Assembly (NCBI RefSeq): GCF_049316285.1
Contig: NZ_JBMOXA010000007.1
Location: 1-64,000, forward strand
DNA length: 64,000 nucleotides
From: Rhodoferax_B sp049316285
GTDB lineage: Bacteria > Pseudomonadota > Gammaproteobacteria > Burkholderiales > Burkholderiaceae_C
Direction: 5' to 3'
The position numbers were made by a program, and so were the translations under genes. Each line of letters opens with the position of its first letter. The stretch's first letter is position 1. This document shows positions 57,853-64,000 of the stretch, in pieces. Under the pieces are notes generated by a model. That model saw nothing but the letters and a program-made list of their open reading frames with translations. It was not told where the DNA came from and did not search any database.

Positions 57853-58434
57853 TTAGGCGAAGTTGGACTCGGCAAAGCCCCAGTTCACCAGCTTGTCGAG
57901 GAAGGTCTCGACGAACTTGGGACGCAGGTTGCGGTAGTCGATGTAATAAGCGTGTTCCCACACGTCCACGGTCAGCAGAGCCTTGTCCGCGGTGGTCAAA
58001 GGTGTGCCGGCGGCGCCGGTGTTGACGATGTCCACCGTGCCGTCGGCCTTCTTCACCAGCCAGGTCCAGCCGGAGCCGAAGTTGCCCACGGCGCTCTTCA
58101 CAAACGCTTCCTTGAAAGCGGCGTAGCTGCCCCACTTGGCGGTGATGGCAGCGGCCAACGCGCCCGAAGGTTCACCACCACCGGCGGGCTTCATGCAGTT
58201 CCAGAAGAAGGTGTGGTTCCAGATCTGGGCTGCGTTGTTGTAGATGCCGCCGCTGGACTTCTTGACGATTTCTTCCAGCGTCATGCTTTCGAACTCGGTG
58301 CCCTTTTGCAGGTTGTTCAGGTTCACCACGTAGGCGTTGTGGTGCTTGCCATGGTGGAACTCCAGCGTTTCTTTGGAGTAAGCCGGGGCAAGCGCGTCAA
58401 TCGCGTAGGGCAATGGTGGCAGGGTGTGTTCCAT
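57853..58434 (-). CDS. sodB: Superoxide dismutase, iron type
   Basis: The protein has 193 residues. Metal ligands are at His27 (ETLEFHHGKHHNAYV), His74 region (QIWNHTFFWNCM), and the DVWEHAYYIDYRN motif (Asp and His). FFWNCM and the AAIT/GSGWTWLV segments fit the Fe-type SodB. It detoxifies superoxide in the cytoplasm. Its start is preceded by GAGGAT. Confidence 0.95.
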   Translation of the reverse strand: MEHTLPPLPYAIDALAPAYSKETLEFHHGKHHNAYVVNLNNLQKGTEFESMTLEEIVKKSSGGIYNNAAQIWNHTFFWNCMKPAGGGEPSGALAAAITAKWGSYAAFKEAFVKSAVGNFGSGWTWLVKKADGTVDIVNTGAAGTPLTTADKALLTVDVWEHAYYIDYRNLRPKFVETFLDKLVNWGFAESNFA

Positions 58435-58501
58435 TTTTTATCCTCGTGGGTTGGTAGTAAAAAACCGTCTTCGAAAGCTTGTTCTCAAGGCATTGTAAAA
58501 A

Positions 58502-59875
58502 CTAATTTAGCCTTGTGCCGGTGACGGATATATCCAGCGAACCATCGGCCAGGTCGGCCTTGAGCTGCTGTCCCGGTGCCGCCTGCTGGGCACTGGTCAA
58601 CACCTGCCCCTGTGTGTTGGTGAGCAAGGCATAACCGCGCTGCAACACCAGGCGCGGATCGAGCAGCGCCAGGCTGCGTTCGGCGCGCTCCAGCCGCTGC
58701 CGCGCGCGCTCGGTGGCGCTGCTCACGGCCGGGCCGAAGCTGCGTTGCGACGCATCCAACTGTTGGCGCAGCCGCTGCAGATGGCTGCGGTGCTCATAAC
58801 GCAGGCGTTGCGCTTGTTGACCCAGTTGCGCCTGTTGCCGCGCCAGCCAACCCGAGGGCCGGCCCAAACGCGCGGCGGCCTGGTCTAACCTTTGGCTGCG
58901 GTTGTCAAGCTGGCGCAACACGGCGTCATTCAAGCGTTCGCCCGCCAGTTCCAAAGCCCGCAGCCACACCTCTCGTGGCTGCGCCACCAGCTCGGCCGCA
59001 GCCGTGGGTGTGGGGGCACGCAGGTCGGCGACAAAATCGGCAATGGTGAAGTCGGTTTCATGGCCCACACCGCTGACGATGGGCACCGGGCTTTGGCGTA
59101 TCAGCCGGGCCAGGGCTTCGTCGTTGAACGACCACAGGTCTTCAATCGAGCCGCCACCACGCACCAACAAAATGACGTCGATAGGTGGGCCTGCAGCTTC
59201 ATCAAGAAAATCAGCCTCTGAGGCAAGTCCAGCATACGCAAGCTGATACAAACTTGATAGCGCCTTGCGGATCTCACCCGCTGCCGCAACGCCCTGCACG
59301 GCGGCAGGCGCCACCACCACGGGAATATGTGGCACACGCCGGCGCAAGGCCGTCACCACGTCGTGCAGCGCGGCCGCCCCCAAAGAGGTGACCACCCCAA
59401 TGCCGCGTGGCAGCAGTGGTAAGGGGCGCTTCAGCTCGGCAGCAAACAGGCCTTCACTTTCGAGCTGCGCCTTGAGGCGCAAAAACTGCTCGAATAAAGC
59501 GCCTTGCCCGGCGCGCGACATGGACTCCACCACCAACTGCAGGTCGCCCCGCGCCTCGTACACCCCCAGGCGACCGCGCAACTCGACCAACTCGCCATCA
59601 CGCGGCGCAAAGTCCAGCAAGCTGGCGGCGCGGCGAAACATGGCGCAGCGGATTTGGCCGTTAGCGTCCTTGATGTTGAAGTAGCAATGCCCGCTGGATG
59701 CGCGCGAGAAGCCCGAAATCTCGCCGCGCACGGCCACAGGATTGAAGCGCGCCTCCAAACTATCAGCAATGGCGCGGCACAGCGCGCCAACTGCCCAGAT
59801 ACGCGGCCCCGCAGCGTCAGATGTAGCAGCAAATCCAGTCACGTTGCGCCCTTCAGCCATGCTGCTGCGCAGCAT
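58502..59875 (-). CDS. xseA: Exodeoxyribonuclease VII large subunit
   Basis: The protein has 457 residues. The N-terminal OB fold has RGEISGFSRASSGHCYFNIKDANGQIRCAMF; the catalytic domain has GIGVVTSLGAAALHDVVTALRRRVP, VILLVRGGGSIEDLWSFNDEALAR and SGVGHETDFTIADFVADLRAPTPTAAAE; and a long helical C-terminus follows. It acts with XseB in single-strand DNA degradation. XseB is not in this window, as is common in this group. An in-frame ATG at 59860 may be the true start, since neither has a strong ribosome binding site. Confidence 0.9.
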   Translation of the reverse strand: MLRSSMAEGRNVTGFAATSDAAGPRIWAVGALCRAIADSLEARFNPVAVRGEISGFSRASSGHCYFNIKDANGQIRCAMFRRAASLLDFAPRDGELVELRGRLGVYEARGDLQLVVESMSRAGQGALFEQFLRLKAQLESEGLFAAELKRPLPLLPRGIGVVTSLGAAALHDVVTALRRRVPHIPVVVAPAAVQGVAAAGEIRKALSSLYQLAYAGLASEADFLDEAAGPPIDVILLVRGGGSIEDLWSFNDEALARLIRQSPVPIVSGVGHETDFTIADFVADLRAPTPTAAAELVAQPREVWLRALELAGERLNDAVLRQLDNRSQRLDQAAARLGRPSGWLARQQAQLGQQAQRLRYEHRSHLQRLRQQLDASQRSFGPAVSSATERARQRLERAERSLALLDPRLVLQRGYALLTNTQGQVLTSAQQAAPGQQLKADLADGSLDISVTGTRLN

Positions 59876-60213
59876 CGGGAGTTGGAGTACTCCACAGCGC
59901 CGTGAGATGTGCTAGGCATATGGAAATAATTCTCAAAAAGCACTGCAAGCCCAGCAATCACGGTGTAAGTCATTGATTTTAAAAGAATTAATATTGATTA
60001 AATTTTAATCAAACTGACATGAAGCCGCATGAATGCTGGATTTCGCGGCTTGTCCTACAGGTTCTTCACAAAGTTATCCACAGATGCTGTGGGTACCTGA
60101 GACGTGTTTTCAGGTTGAAAAGCAAACTACCCGTGTCAGAACAACATCGGTGTACAAAAGATGCGCCCGGCTCGGTCGCTAGGACATAATCACGCGCAGA
60201 TTATCTGTGCGGA
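59876..60213. other. 338-bp intergenic region upstream of exbB and xseA
   Basis: No gene is seen. The region is AT-rich at 59940-60015. It contains AAATAATTCTCA at 59924-59935, similar to a Fur-box half, the 19-bp palindrome at 59994, and one consensus DnaA-type nonamer TTATCCACA at 60074-60082. It must hold the promoters of the divergent xseA and exbB genes. Confidence 0.5.
59994..60012. promoter_or_regulatory. 19-bp AT-rich palindrome upstream of exbB
   Basis: TTGATTAAATTTTAATCAA is symmetric around its central base. It is a likely protein-binding site; the spacing of TTGAT/ATCAA (9 bases) is too wide for a normal FNR box (4). exbB operons are often iron-regulated, but the sequence is not a canonical Fur box. 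Confidence 0.45.
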
Positions 60214-60858
60214 GTGCCCAATTTGTTTTCGATCATACAAGCCGCAGGCTGGCCCATTTGGCCCCTGATCGCGTGTTCCGTTCTTGCCCTTGCCCTGATC
60301 ATCGAGCGCTTCGTCAGCCTCAAGACATCCAAAGTTGCCCCGCCAAAACTATTGGCTGAAGTGCTCAACGTGGCCCAGAACGGTGTGCCCGCGCCCAACA
60401 TCGTCAGCCAGCTGGCGCAAAACTCGGCCATGGGCGAAGTCCTGGCCAGCGGCCTGCGCGTGGTGAACAGCCACCCGCTGGCCACCGAAGAAGACATACG
60501 CGGCAGCATGGAGAGCACCGGCCGCGCGGTGGCGCACCGGCTGGAGAAGTATCTCAGCGCACTCGCCACCATCGCCTCGGCCGCCCCGTTGCTGGGTTTG
60601 CTGGGCACGGTGATAGGCATGATAGAAATTTTTGGTTCGCAATCGGGCACGGGCGGCGCGGGCAGCGGCAACCCGGCGCAGCTGGCGCAGGGCATTTCGA
60701 TTGCGCTGTACAACACCGCGTTCGGCTTGATCGTGGCGATTCCGTCGTTGATCTTCTGGCGCTACTTCCGCGCGCGGGTGGACGAATACCTGCTGAACCT
60801 GGAACTCGCTGGCGATCAGTTGGCGCGCCATCTGGGCCAGTTGCGCAAGCGCGCTTGA
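60214..60858 (+). CDS. exbB: ExbB/TolQ-type proton channel protein
   Basis: The protein has 214 residues with a GTG start. Three membrane helices: WPIWPLIACSVLALALIIERFVSL near the start, then TIASAAPLLGLLGTVIGMIEIF and ISIALYNTAFGLIVAIPSLIFWRYF, with the family's conserved Thr/Gly/Pro pattern. With ExbD it forms the proton-driven motor that energises TonB-dependent import. It lies 13 nt before exbD. The missing local tonB is normal for this gene order. Confidence 0.9.
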   Translation: MPNLFSIIQAAGWPIWPLIACSVLALALIIERFVSLKTSKVAPPKLLAEVLNVAQNGVPAPNIVSQLAQNSAMGEVLASGLRVVNSHPLATEEDIRGSMESTGRAVAHRLEKYLSALATIASAAPLLGLLGTVIGMIEIFGSQSGTGGAGSGNPAQLAQGISIALYNTAFGLIVAIPSLIFWRYFRARVDEYLLNLELAGDQLARHLGQLRKRA

Positions 60859-60871
60859 GGAAGCTGCTGCC

Positions 60872-61309
60872 ATGCGCCCCATGCGTTTTCGCCACCGCGA
60901 ACGTGAAGAACCCGAGATCAACCTGATCCCGTTCATCGACGTGTTGCTGGTGGTGCTGATCTTTTTGATGCTGTCGACCACCTACAGCAAATTCACCGAG
61001 TTGCAGATCAAGCTGCCCGTGGCCGATGCCGAGGCGCAGCGCGACCGGCCCAAGGAAATCATCGTGGCGGTGAGCGCCGACGGGCGTTATTCGGTGAACC
61101 GCCAGGCGGTCGAAGGCCGCAGTGTGGACAACGTCACCCGCGCCCTGCGCGACGCGGCACAGGCCAACAAGGACATGGTGCTGATCATCAGCGCTGACGC
61201 CAGCGCGGCGCACCAGGCGGTCATCACCGTGATGGAGGCGGCACGGCGCAGCGGGCTCAGCCAGGTGACGTTTGCCACACAGACCTCAGGCCCATCCGGC
61301 GCCAAATAA
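60872..61309 (+). CDS. exbD: ExbD/TolR-type motor protein
   Basis: The protein has 145 residues: cytoplasmic start, a single membrane helix INLIPFIDVLLVVLIFLMLS with the essential Asp in PFIDVLL, and a periplasmic domain. This is the proton-binding partner of ExbB. AGGAAG precedes the ATG. It ends 26 nt before lpxK. Confidence 0.95.
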   Translation: MRPMRFRHREREEPEINLIPFIDVLLVVLIFLMLSTTYSKFTELQIKLPVADAEAQRDRPKEIIVAVSADGRYSVNRQAVEGRSVDNVTRALRDAAQANKDMVLIISADASAAHQAVITVMEAARRSGLSQVTFATQTSGPSGAK

Positions 61310-61335
61310 GCGCTTCGCCAAAGCGTCTTAGCTTC

Positions 61336-62379
61336 ATGTCCAACTCGTCCCTAGAGAGCGCCTTGGTGCGCGCCTGGAACGGTCGTGGCCTGCTGGCCTG
61401 TGCACTGTGGCCCTGGTCGCTGCTGTACCGCTTGTTGAGCAGCACGCGACGTGTGCTCTACCAACGTGGCTGGCGCCAAAGCTACAGGGCGCCGGTGCCG
61501 GTGATTGTGGTCGGCAATGTGGTGGCCGGGGGTTCGGGCAAAACGCCGGTGGTCATGGGCATCGTGCAACATCTGCGTGCCCAGGGCATAACCGTGGGTG
61601 TGGTATCGCGTGGCCATGGCCGGCAACTGCCCAAAGAAGGCACGGACTGCCGCGAGGTGACAGCTACCAGCCCGGTGGCCGAAGTCGGCGACGAGCCGGC
61701 CTTGATCCAACGCAGTTGCCAGGTCCCGGTGTTTGTTGCGCGGCGCCGCCCGGAAGCCGTGCGCGCCCTGCTGGCGGCCTATCCACTGACGCAAGTGATC
61801 GTTTGCGACGACGGGCTGCAGCACTACCCGCTGCAGCGCGACGTCGAGATCTGTGTGTTCGACAACCGTGGCGCGGGCAACGGCTGGTTGCTCCCCGCCG
61901 GCCCGCTGCGCGAAGCCTGGCCGCGCAAGGTCGACCTGATTCTGCACACCGGCTCGCAGCCCGCGTTCACCCAACCCGCTGGCTTTCGCGTGCAGCGTGC
62001 GCTCGCACCCTGCGCCCAGCGCGCCGATGGCAGCACTGTTGCGCTTGCAACGCTGCGCGGCCAGCCCGTCACCGCGCTGGCCGGCATTGGCCAGCCGCAG
62101 GCCTTTTTCCGCATGCTGGAGGCCGCAGGCCTTCAACTCAGCGCGCGCATCGCGCTGCCGGATCACTATGATTTTCAGAGCTGGCAGCGCTCACCCACCA
62201 TGCCAGAGCCGTTGATTTGCACTGAAAAAGATGCCGTAAAATTATGGCAATACGAACCCACGGCCTTGGCCGTAGCGCTGCAACTGCAATTCGATACAAG
62301 CTTCTTCGCAGCGCTGGATGCCAGGCTAGCCCAACTAGGTTTGGGGCCGGTATCATCGAGCACTTTGTCTGCTGCCTGA
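61336..62379 (+). CDS. lpxK: Tetraacyldisaccharide 4'-kinase
   Basis: The protein has 347 residues with an N-terminal membrane-associated helix (LLACALWPWSLLYRLL), P-loop VVAGGSGKTPVVMGIVQHL, SRGHGR, GDEPALIQRS, CDDGLQHYPL and a late CTEKDAVKL. It phosphorylates the 4' position of the lipid A precursor at the inner membrane. It belongs to the exbB-exbD-lpxK run, which suggests shared transcription of envelope genes. Confidence 0.95.
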   Translation: MSNSSLESALVRAWNGRGLLACALWPWSLLYRLLSSTRRVLYQRGWRQSYRAPVPVIVVGNVVAGGSGKTPVVMGIVQHLRAQGITVGVVSRGHGRQLPKEGTDCREVTATSPVAEVGDEPALIQRSCQVPVFVARRRPEAVRALLAAYPLTQVIVCDDGLQHYPLQRDVEICVFDNRGAGNGWLLPAGPLREAWPRKVDLILHTGSQPAFTQPAGFRVQRALAPCAQRADGSTVALATLRGQPVTALAGIGQPQAFFRMLEAAGLQLSARIALPDHYDFQSWQRSPTMPEPLICTEKDAVKLWQYEPTALAVALQLQFDTSFFAALDARLAQLGLGPVSSSTLSAA

Positions 62380-62444
62380 GCGCTTCAACGGTGGGCTACT
62401 CCGACCCCGGCGCCCATCCCATTCACGCCGACCACAACACCCGT

Positions 62445-62627
62445 ATGGATCCGAAACTTCTTGAACTGCTGGTCTGCCCCGTCACCAAAGGCCCGCTGCA
62501 ATACGACCGCGAAAAGCAAGAGCTGACCTCGCGCAGTGCGCGCCTGGCCTACCCCGTGCGCGACGGCATTCCGGTGCTGCTGGAAAACGAAGCCCGCACC
62601 CTGAGCGACACCGAACTGGGACTCTGA
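62445..62627 (+). CDS. Trm112/YcaR family small protein
   Basis: The protein has 60 residues from ATG 62445: MDPKLLELLVCPVTKGPLQYD...TSRSARLAYPVRDGIPVLLENEARTL. The CPVTKGPL start and AYPVRDGIPVLL end define the Trm112-like (UPF0434) family, which sits between lpxK and kdsB in many Proteobacteria. Only one cysteine remains where some members have a zinc site. Eukaryotic and archaeal Trm112 activates methyltransferases; the bacterial role is uncertain. Confidence 0.9.
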   Translation: MDPKLLELLVCPVTKGPLQYDREKQELTSRSARLAYPVRDGIPVLLENEARTLSDTELGL

Positions 62628-62630
62628 GCC

Positions 62631-63404
62631 GTGGACTACACCGTACTCATTCCGGCACGTATGGCGTCCACCCGCCTGCCCAACAAACCCCTGGCCGCAC
62701 TCGGCGATGTGCCCATGGTGGTGCGTGTGGCGCAGCGTGCACAAAAATCAAGCGCCAAACGCGTGGTGGTGGCGGGCGACAGCCCCGAGATCATCGCCGC
62801 CTGTGAGGCCCATGGTGTGCAAGCCATCCTCACGCGCCAAGACCACCCCTCCGGCAGCGACCGCCTGGCCGAAGCCTGCACGCTGCTCGGCCTGCCCGAC
62901 GATGCTGTGATCGTCAACGTGCAAGGTGACGAACCACTGATCGTGCCGGCCCTGATCGACGAAGTCGCCGCCCTGCTGAGCACGCGCACCGATGTCAGCA
63001 TGAGCACCGCCGCCCACGCCATAGACAACGTGGCCGAATACACCAACCCGAATGTGGTGAAGGTGGTGCTGGATGCACAACAACACGCGCTGTACTTCAG
63101 CCGCGCGCCCATCGCCTTCTGGCGCGACGGTGCCCAGGCCGCCGCGCAACCGGGTGGCTTGGCCAGCTTCAAGGCTTTGCCGCAGCTGACCCCGTTGCGC
63201 CACATTGGGGTCTACGGCTACCGGGCAGGCTTCTTGCGTCTGTTCCCTACATTGCCGGTGGCGCCCATAGAAACCTGCGAAGCGCTGGAACAACTGCGGG
63301 CCATGTGGCACGGTTATCGCATCGCGGTGCACGTCACCCGGCACATCCCTGGCCCTGGTGTAGACACACCGGAAGACCTGGCGAGAGTCCGCAAACTGTA
63401 TTGA
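62631..63404 (+). CDS. kdsB: CMP-KDO synthetase (3-deoxy-manno-octulosonate cytidylyltransferase)
   Basis: The protein has 257 residues with a GTG start 3 nt after the previous stop. VLIPARMASTRLPNKPLA, ILTRQDHPSGSDRLAEAC, VNVQGDEPLIVP and LRHIGVYGYRAGFLRLF are family hallmarks. It activates KDO with CTP for attachment to lipid A, so it acts in the same pathway as lpxK two genes upstream. Confidence 0.95.
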   Translation: MDYTVLIPARMASTRLPNKPLAALGDVPMVVRVAQRAQKSSAKRVVVAGDSPEIIAACEAHGVQAILTRQDHPSGSDRLAEACTLLGLPDDAVIVNVQGDEPLIVPALIDEVAALLSTRTDVSMSTAAHAIDNVAEYTNPNVVKVVLDAQQHALYFSRAPIAFWRDGAQAAAQPGGLASFKALPQLTPLRHIGVYGYRAGFLRLFPTLPVAPIETCEALEQLRAMWHGYRIAVHVTRHIPGPGVDTPEDLARVRKLY

Positions 63405-63583
63405 GCTTTGGCGCCAGGCGGCGCCACGGCGGATCTGGGGTGGGCGTATTGCCCAGGCGTAAGCCTCGTGCCGGTTTGCGCATGCTATCCTCGCCCCATG
63501 AAGCACTGCGGCATCCAGGGCCTATTCAAAGCCCAGGCCTTGTCAGCAGTGCCACGCGATTTTTAAAACTTCCGAGGATATCC

Positions 63584-64000
63584 ATGAGACTGATTTTGTT
63601 GGGCGCGCCTGGCGCGGGCAAAGGTACGCAAGCAACATTCATCTGCCAAAAGTACGGCATCCCGCAGATTTCTACGGGCGACATGTTGCGTGCAGCCGTT
63701 AAGGCCGGCACCCCACTCGGTCAACAAGCCGAACAGATCATGAAGTCCGGCGGTTTGGTCAGCGACGATCTGATCATCAACCTCGTCAAAGAACGTTTGG
63801 CTCAGCCAGACTGCGCCAAGGGTTGCCTGTTTGACGGTTTCCCACGCACGCTGCCCCAGGCCGACGCCATGAAGGCCGCCGGCGTGAAGCTGGACTATGT
63901 GTTGGAGATCGATGTGCCGTTTGAAGCCATCATCGAACGCATGAGCGGCCGCCGCTCGCACGCGGCCTCGGGCCGCACCTACCACGTCAAGTTCAACCCA
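63584..64000 (+). CDS. adk: Adenylate kinase (5' part; runs past window end)
   Basis: The first 139 residues are present: MRLILLGAPGAGKGTQA (P-loop), ISTGDMLRAAVKAGTPLG (AMP-binding), GCLFDGFPRTLPQADAM, and ERMSGRRSHAASGRTYH, the start of the LID domain. It interconverts ATP+AMP and two ADP. GAGGA precedes the ATG. The kdsB-adk order is typical for Comamonadaceae. The 179 nt between kdsB and adk hold its promoter region; no other gene is seen. Confidence 0.95.
   Translation, partial: MRLILLGAPGAGKGTQATFICQKYGIPQISTGDMLRAAVKAGTPLGQQAEQIMKSGGLVSDDLIINLVKERLAQPDCAKGCLFDGFPRTLPQADAMKAAGVKLDYVLEIDVPFEAIIERMSGRRSHAASGRTYHVKFNP

Noticed and set aside
60074..60082. Possible replication origin (DnaA box plus AT-rich DNA)
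   Set aside because: Only one perfect DnaA-type nonamer and no dnaA, dnaN or parAB genes nearby.
1..64000. CRISPR array, tRNA or rRNA genes
   Set aside because: No regularly spaced short repeats and no tRNA or rRNA-like sequence were noticed on reading; the five 28-bp elements are kilobases apart. A tRNA scan was not possible.

Overview
The window looks like a chromosome segment of a Burkholderiales bacterium, most likely Comamonadaceae. This rests on the high GC content and on the housekeeping run exbB-exbD-lpxK-Trm112-like-kdsB-adk next to xseA and sodB, an order usual in that family. No database search was possible; family names come from motifs read in the translations.

Positions 1 to about 36.7 kb are one large siphovirus prophage, read almost wholly from the minus strand and cut off by the left window edge. 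The left 5 kb is the early operon (C5 DNA methyltransferase, J-domain protein, DUF4406 protein, catalytic-domain-only tyrosine recombinase, CII-like regulator). At 5.2-5.8 kb are two divergent ribbon-helix-helix (Arc-type) regulators around a symmetric operator. The plus-strand one is followed by a DUF4238 gene and a terminator, so both are probably expressed in the lysogen. At 6.9-9.8 kb is accessory DNA with a LexA-type box between an SRAP gene and two plus-strand genes. At 9.9-12.7 kb is the lysis cassette, and at 12.7-25.5 kb the tail and capsid genes, including a tail-chaperone pair joined by a -1 slippery heptamer and a protease-capsid fusion. At 25.6-36 kb are an Abi-alpha-like gene, minor head protein, portal, surface proteins, an SGNH hydrolase and the terminase.

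The most unusual signal is a 28-bp element, CGGCCATTTAAAG-N9-(T/A)GGCCG, found five times (18720, 25549, 29011, 35912, 37353). Each copy lies just upstream of a major late gene (tape measure, protease-capsid, portal, terminase) or a portal relic. In four of the five, a hairpin with a 3-nt loop follows between the element and the start codon. I read these as repeated late promoters or operators with a leader hairpin.

From 36.5 to 39.0 kb two imperfect direct repeats of about 170 bp bracket a prophage relic (frameshifted integrase end, internally deleted portal start, fifth element) and two plus-strand cargo genes, a small lipoprotein and a secreted GH26-like glycosidase. The repeats probably mark old attachment or integrase-end sequences, so the right edge of the prophage is near 36.7 kb and host DNA resumes after 39.0 kb.

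From 39.1 kb the genes are chromosomal. They comprise a diaminopropionate ammonia-lyase and M20 amidohydrolase pair with a divergent Lrp regulator; a flavin monooxygenase with AraC and LysR regulators, divergent from a DODA-type dioxygenase and an esterase; a metallo-beta-lactamase-fold protein; a signalling block (REC-like protein, PAS-GGDEF-EAL protein, NarL-type response regulator, PAS histidine kinase); a PAS chemoreceptor overlapping an FNR-type regulator; then icd, a basic exported protein, a DUF192 protein, sodB, xseA, exbB, exbD, lpxK, a Trm112-like gene, kdsB and the start of adk.
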